Of a stretch of 10,852 nucleotides of DNA, positions 7,901 through 10,852 are shown one piece after another. Position 1 is the first letter of the stretch, and each line of letters begins with the position of its first letter. Source of the DNA: an uncultured Eubacterium sp. (lineage in GTDB: Bacteria; Bacillota; Clostridia; Lachnospirales; Lachnospiraceae); contig CAJUIH010000106.1 of assembly GCA_910586045.1 (NCBI GenBank), positions 1-10,852 of the forward strand, given 5' to 3'. The translations under genes and the position numbers were made by a program. Under the pieces are notes generated by a model. It was not told the DNA's origin. It searched no databases and worked only from the letters and a program-made list of their open reading frames with translations.

Positions 7901-10591
7901 GGCGGTGAGCGTTTTGTATTCGTAGTCTTTGGATACGTCCGGGGCTTGGCCAGCAAAATGTTTCACGGCATTTTTCAGGCTGTCGTTGCCATTGTCACTG
8001 ATTTTTATATCGTTCCATTGTGCTTCGGTACCGGAATAATATACGTCGGTTAAGCTTGTACACTGATCAAACGCATCTTCTATTACGCTTGTCACACTGA
8101 CTGGAATATGAATTTCCTGCAGTTTTGTGCAATTATAAAATGCCGCGTTGTCAATCTTTGTTACACAGTCCGGAAGCGTAAGTTCTGTCAGGCTGGAGCA
8201 GTTAAAAAACAAATCTATCGTTCCTAGGCTTGTCATATTGTCCGGAAAATGGATTGCCGTCAGCGCCGTGCATCGGGAGAATGCGCCATTGCCTATGTTT
8301 GTTACACTATCCGGGAGGTTGATGCCGTTTAAACTGCTGCAAGACCAAAACGCATATTCCCCTATGTTTGTTACGCCCTCTGGAATGCTGACGTCGGTCA
8401 GGCTGCTGCAGGCTCCGAAAGCGTATCCTCCTATGTTTGTCACGCTGTTTGGAATGGTAACGGAGCGCAATGCCGTGCAGTTGCGAAACGCTTCGTTTCC
8501 TATGCTGGTTACATTTTTACCATCGATTTGGGCTGGGATATCCGCTGTTGTGCCGGATCCTGTGTATTTTGTGATTTCGATTGTATTGTCATTCAGTGTT
8601 TTGTATTCATAATCTTTAGTCGGATCAGGCACTGGTTCATTAAAATGTTTTATTGCAGGATAATACAATCTTCCATTGCCTGTTTGTGCGATTTGAATAT
8701 TATTCCATTGCTCTTCCGTACCAAAATAATATATATCTGAAACCTCTGTATAGTCAAAGTTCCATTCCCCAATACTCTTCAAGGCACTATAACAACTAAT
8801 CATTTTCAAATTGCTGCAACCTAAGAAAGCCATATCATCTATACTCGTCAAATCTCTTGGAAAATTAACCGTGATCAAACTTTCACAAATCCGAAAAGCG
8901 CTATGACCTATACGTGTCAAATTATCAGGGAAACGAATGCTCGTCAAACTACTACAACCCCTAAAAGTAAACTCTTCTATACTTACCACTCCGCTTGGCA
9001 ATTCAATGCTTTTCAAACTACTGCAATCTGAAAAAGCGCTTTCTCCTATCGTCGTCACTCCACTTGGCAAGTTTATACTTTTCAAATTACTGCAATCTGA
9101 AAAAACCCACTCACCAATACTCTTCAGGTTATCTGGTAATCTTATTCTTTTGAGACTGCTACACTCCGAAAAAGTAAGGTCTTTTATATTTGTCATCCCG
9201 TTTGGCAAATCAATATCAATCAAACTACTGCATAATAAGAAAACTGAATGGCCTAAATTTTTTAACTTATCAGGCAAACTGATATTCGATAAGTTACTGC
9301 ACTCAGCAAAAGCCCTATCGCCTATACTTGTCAAACTACTCGGCAGTGTAATACTTGTTAAATTACTACAGCCAGAAAAACACCAATTACCTATACTTTC
9401 CAAACCACTTGGCAGGCTAATATTCGTCAAGCTATTGCAATCCCTAAATACACTATTCTCTATATTTGTTATCCTATCTGGCAAATGAATACCTGTTAAT
9501 CCACTGCAATCCCAAAAAGCACCATTACCTATGCTGGTCAGATCGCTCGGAAGACTAACACTTGTTAATCTTGTGCAATTTTTAAAACAATAGCTGCCTA
9601 TCTTGGTCAGGCTGCTTGGAAGATAAATACTCGATAACTTGGTACAATTCTGAAATACCCCATTTCCATCTATGCTCGTTAATCCTTCTGGAAGATTAAC
9701 GCTTGTCAAACTGCTGCAATCAGAAAAAGCAGTTCCCGCAATACTCGTCAGGCTACTTGGCATACTAATATTCATTAAGCTACTGCAGCCTGAAAACGTC
9801 GATTGCTCTATCCTAGTTAAACCATTTGGAAGAATGATATTTATTAAATTACTGCAATTATAAAATGCTTCATTACCTATACTGGTTAATCCACTTGGAA
9901 GATTGATACTTGTTAAGCCACTGCAGCCCGAAAAAACATTTCCACCAATACTCGTTAAACCATTTGGTAACTTTACACTGGTCAAATTACTGCAATCCAA
10001 AAAAGCACTGCCACCTATACTTATCAGACTATTTGGCAAATCTACGCTTTTCAATCTGGTACAGCCTGAAAAAGAAGAATAATTTATCTTTTTTAGACCA
10101 TCTGGCAAGTTAGCGCTTACTAAGCCACTACAATCCTGGAAAGCAGAATCGCTTATATTCGTTATTTCATCTGGTAAATCGATGTTTACCAAACTGCTGC
10201 ACCCCCGAAAAGCGGAAATACCTATATTCGTCAATTTATCTGGAAAATCAATATTTGCCAAACTACTACATCCCTGAAAAGCAGAAGCACCTATATTCGT
10301 TATTTCACCTGGAAGATCGACGTTTATCAAATCACTACAATTTATAAAAGCTTTTTCACCTATACTTGACACATTTTTTCCATCAATCATCGCAGGAACT
10401 GTCACGTCCGTATTTGATCCACTGTATTTAGTAATCTCAATTTGCACCTTTCCATCTCTTAAAATCTTATACTCAAAATCCCCAAAAACCTCTGCATGAA
10501 CCTCTTCCGATCTATTGGTCCAAACCATTGTCCCAAATGCCACACACAGTGCAAGAAACACCGCCAAAATCTTTCTGCCCGTCTTCCTCAT
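4949..10591 (-). CDS. Large secreted BspA-like LRR_5 protein with three LRR blocks, Big_2, Flg_new, Fn3-like
   Basis: This encodes a 1880-residue predicted secreted protein of the BspA-like LRR_5 type, probably involved in surface binding; the ligand is unknown. Residues 1-33 form a signal peptide (MRKTGRK, hydrophobic core, VHA before EVF). Three LRR blocks follow: A (about 34-650), dominated by a long 23-residue array; B (about 658-884); and C (about 887-1180). Each opens with a cap like DYEYKTLNDNTIEITKY and a GKxVxxIG segment. A and B end with an IYYFGT/VYYSGT...QWN.I motif, and C with IYYGGSEKQWEQI. The unassigned shared module covers about 1192-1524, Big_2 1543-1630, a Gly/Ser/Asn/Asp linker 1631-1705, a Listeria-Bacteroides repeat 1709-1781 and an Fn3-like end 1782-1880. 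No sortase, SLH or lipoprotein anchor is visible. The start at 10591 is chosen for GGGAGGG 7 bases upstream and a normal signal peptide; the in-frame ATG at 10708 would add 39 residues translated from an inverted repeat. The LRR block A DNA is visibly more AT-rich than the C-terminal half. Confidence 0.93.
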   Translation of the reverse strand: MRKTGRKILAVFLALCVAFGTMVWTNRSEEVHAEVFGDFEYKILRDGKVQIEITKYSGSNTDVTVPAMIDGKNVSSIGEKAFINCSDLINVDLPGEITNIGASAFQGCSSLANIDFPDKLTNIGISAFRGCSSLVNIDLPDEITNISDSAFQDCSGLVSANLPDGLKKINYSSFSGCTRLKSVDLPNSLISIGGSAFLDCSNLTSVKLPNGLTSIGGNVFSGCSGLTSINLPSGLTSIGNEAFYNCSNLINIILPNGLTRIEQSTFSGCSSLMNISMPSSLTSIAGTAFSDCSSLTSVNLPEGLTSIDGNGVFQNCTKLSSIYLPSSLTKIGSYCFKNCTRLTSVSLPSDLTSIGNGAFWDCSGLTGIHLPDRITNIENSVFRDCNSLTNISLPSGLESIGNWCFSGCSNLTSITLPSSLTSIGDRAFAECSNLSNISLPDKLKNLGHSVFLLCSSLIDIDLPNGMTNIKDLTFSECSSLKRIRLPDNLKSIGEWVFSDCSNLKSINLPSGVTTIGESAFSDCSSLKSIELPSGVVSIEEFTFRGCSSLTSIRFPDNLTRIGHSAFRICESLITVNFPRDLTSIDDMAFLGCSNLKMISCYSALKSIGEWNFDYTEVSDIYYFGTEEQWNNIQIAQTGNGRLYYPAIKHFNEPVPDPTKDYEYKTLNDNTIEITKYTGSGTTADIPAQIDGKNVTSIGNEAFRNCTALRSVTIPNSVTNIGGYAFGACSSLTDVSIPEGVTNIGEYAFWSCSSLNGINLPDSVTNIGNGAFSRCTALTAIHFPDNMTSLGTIDLFFNCSSLTELTLPDCVTKIDNAAFYNCTKLQEIHIPVSVTSVIEDAFDQCTSLTDVYYSGTEAQWNDIKISDNGNDSLKNAVKHFAGQAPDVSKDYEYKTLTADTVEITKYKGSAQTVTIPASLDGKQVVKIGTQAFRDNTALTEATIPATVTEVDGYAFYNCPNLTALHADPFSESFVSENGILYNKTKTELIRYPEKKSGSTYEIPSGTAAIGAAAFSGCKNLTSVTIPEGMSAIRESAFVGCENITGLILPKSLTQIGTYAFLSCKGLKQISIPDGVKQIESGVFQNCSSLAQAELPQGAAEIGIFAFVGCTSLKSIAIPASVGKISSGAFGNASDPSSLQDIYYGGSEKQWEQIQVTGSDVASGSSVTEKLRLTATIHFQEEQTPPNPIPEEPVLPTTTNAKEELERLKSGDPLSLEPDFRHYLSSEQIDVVESCIYIWLADINYAYQYSGGSGMREQIRKKSGIDPDGNFSTGTQQAVTHISIGTKYGPKTFEITLDLGTPDSGGNLYPSYGTMRYEVFPKGGVPSDVPVNGQIGKSSYTDMGALIQSVAGTNEASLHGTYQWQSLSDELAAGIVIDKTATEIIGNKKGSFCDGFWTVYVQPLVKYSKKVTIACPVDVYVYRMDGQEAGSVIGGKPDSKEENVRLDVNGDTKTVYLTGNDYYLNLRGTDTGTMKYEVEEIANDDVCRNVQFLELQLKKDLQYEGYVFRPLNIDRDLYALRKIDGSEKQVVYADQDIVHPDYQSAFKQVQGLSLSQGSTSMDANRTMQLKASLYPLDASNPDLLWTTDNDSVVSVDKNGLVTAVGTGRATITVSTKDGSFLKQFCMIDVTGGNDGPGNAGNADQNGGNAGGDTNNGTDSGSGSGSDSGNSSGSGGGGSGSSGNGSNNADSGSGGADSSKPSENPQDPVVMTLHYILQFHANGGTNLSRRTMTLLAGDSPGIMPKIQRRNYLFQGWYTRQSGGTRISGDKPLEEAATLYARWTKVKAPAKAAVQSLKSAKKGQVKVCFQKINGVKGYQVQYALNKKFTSAKIKTAGASAKAKTLTGLKAGKKYYVRVRAYTVDSMGNKVYGSYSAPKRVLVKG
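5480..5705 (-). repeat. Low-complexity Gly/Ser/Asn/Asp linker
   Basis: About 75 codons between the Big_2 and Flg_new modules encode almost only Gly, Ser, Asn, Asp, Ala and Thr, in runs such as GSGSGSDSGNSSGSGGGGSG. It sits exactly where the paralogue at 112-4431 has its Thr/Pro/Gly linker, but shares neither the composition nor the repeat unit. The role is presumably a flexible stalk between the module-rich region and the C-terminal domains (inference). Confidence 0.85.
8807..10327 (-). repeat. Tandem 69-bp (23-residue) LRR_5 array, 22 consecutive units
   Basis: Residues 89-595 of the 1880-residue protein are 22 head-to-tail units with the pattern (T/I)xIxLPxxLTxIGxxAFxxCSxL. All are 23 residues except one of 24 (GLTSIDGNGVFQNCTKL). 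A first, cap-like unit precedes the array and a degenerate unit (KMISCYSALKSIGEWNF) follows it. Cys in the FxxC position is kept in all of them. Each unit is expected to form one turn of a right-handed solenoid, as known for BspA-type LRRs. Confidence 0.92.
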
Positions 10592-10598
10592 AGCCTTT

Positions 10599-10605
10599 CC
10601 CTCCC
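10599..10605 (-). promoter_or_regulatory. Ribosome binding site deciding the start at 10591
   Basis: GGGAGGG on the minus strand with a 7-base spacer (AAAGGCT) to the ATG at 10591-10589. It supports the start that gives a typical signal peptide, rather than the ATG at 10708. Confidence 0.8.
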
Positions 10606-10619
10606 ACACGCTTTCCCTT

Positions 10620-10654
10620 AGGAACTGTGCATAAGTTATTTCTGCACAGTTCCT
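10620..10654 (-). promoter_or_regulatory. Perfect 12-bp inverted repeat in the leader of the 1880-residue gene
   Basis: The arms AGGAACTGTGCA (10620-10631) and TGCACAGTTCCT (10643-10654) are perfectly complementary, with an 11-base loop. The hairpin ends 14 bases before the ribosome binding site of the gene starting at 10591. There is no T-tract on either side in either direction, so it is not an intrinsic terminator. It could be an RNA stabiliser, a protein-binding operator, a processing site, or a copy of a dispersed palindromic repeat; the sequence alone does not decide. Confidence 0.7.
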
Positions 10655-10771
10655 TACCACACCCTGCGGAACTCTGCCACGCAAAACAGCAGTAACTCCC
10701 ATCATCAAAACGCAGTTTCACACATACAAACCTGTGCTTTTACAGCCATTCCGCCGAACAAACTAACCGCG

Positions 10772-10852
10772 TTACTTCTTCACTCGGATACTCTTCACCG
10801 CGCTGTACGCGCCGTAAATCCGATTCCCCATCGAATCCACCGTATACGCCCG
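10772..10852 (-). CDS. C-terminal end of a third BspA-like paralogue (partial)
   Basis: The minus-strand frame enters from the right edge and reads AYTVDSMGNRIYGAYSAV, then KSIRVKK and a TAA stop at 10774-10772. The same place in the two complete proteins reads DSMGNKIYGTYSTVKSITVKK-like and DSMGNKVYGSYSAPKRVLVKG-like, so this is the Fn3-like C-terminus of another family member. Its first 30 bases in the window (10823-10852) are identical to 5000-5029 in the adjacent gene. The stop lies 180 bases upstream of the start of the 1880-residue gene, and no convincing terminator lies between them, so read-through is possible. The rest of the gene is outside the window. Confidence 0.88.
   Translation of the reverse strand, partial: RAYTVDSMGNRIYGAYSAVKSIRVKK

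Noticed and set aside
7064..8053. Open frame of about 330 codons on the plus strand, opposite LRR block C
   Set aside because: It has no ribosome binding site before its ATG, its product is rich in Cys, Phe, Tyr and Gly without domain pattern, and it lies wholly antisense to a clear LRR-coding region whose repeated codons keep the other frames open.
8807..10327. Regularly spaced repeats that might suggest a CRISPR array
   Set aside because: The period is 69 bp with no constant repeat/variable spacer division, and every unit is translated in one frame as an LRR_5 repeat.
10592..10708. N-terminal extension of the 1880-residue protein to the ATG at 10708
   Set aside because: It would translate the 12-bp inverted repeat and place 39 residues before a complete signal peptide, whereas GGGAGGG sits 7 bases before the ATG at 10591.

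Overview
The window is an accessory, cell-surface-type region of what is most likely a low-to-mid-GC Firmicute of the Clostridia (a gut Lachnospiraceae/Eubacteriales-like bacterium). The basis is the strong AGGAGG-type ribosome binding sites, the Gram-positive style signal peptides, and the pairing of BspA-type leucine-rich repeats (LRR_5) with Big_2, Listeria-Bacteroides (Flg_new) and fibronectin-III-like C-terminal modules. This placement is inference; there is no rRNA or housekeeping gene to confirm it.

Everything that looks coding is on the minus strand, so transcription runs from right to left. From upstream to downstream: (i) 10772-10852, the last 26 codons of a paralogue whose body lies outside the window; (ii) 4949-10591, a 1880-residue secreted BspA-like protein with three LRR solenoid blocks; (iii) 112-4431, a 1439-residue paralogue with two LRR blocks; (iv) 1-35, the first codons of another gene with a clear ribosome binding site. 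The two complete proteins share one architecture: signal peptide, LRR_5 blocks, a conserved module of about 330 residues that I cannot assign, Big_2, a low-complexity linker, a Flg_new repeat and an Fn3-like C-terminus. They differ in the number and type of LRR blocks and in the linker, which is Thr/Pro/Gly-rich in one and Gly/Ser/Asn/Asp-rich in the other.

Non-coding DNA is limited. The 517-base gap between the two large genes holds a short hairpin-plus-T-tract terminator candidate, a symmetrical T/A palindrome, a tiny reading frame with a strong Shine-Dalgarno sequence just after the upstream gene, and a small hairpin close to the downstream gene. The 180-base gap ahead of the larger gene holds a perfect 12-bp inverted repeat just upstream of the ribosome binding site. 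I saw no convincing sigma-A promoter, no tRNA or rRNA, no CRISPR array and no insertion sequence.

Taken together this looks like a tandem family of large secreted adhesin-like proteins that diversify by gaining and losing repeats and by swapping modules around a constant C-terminal half. No enzymatic system is visible. The points most worth following are the unassigned shared module, the compositional break between LRR and C-terminal halves, the long 23-residue repeat array, and the leader hairpin.
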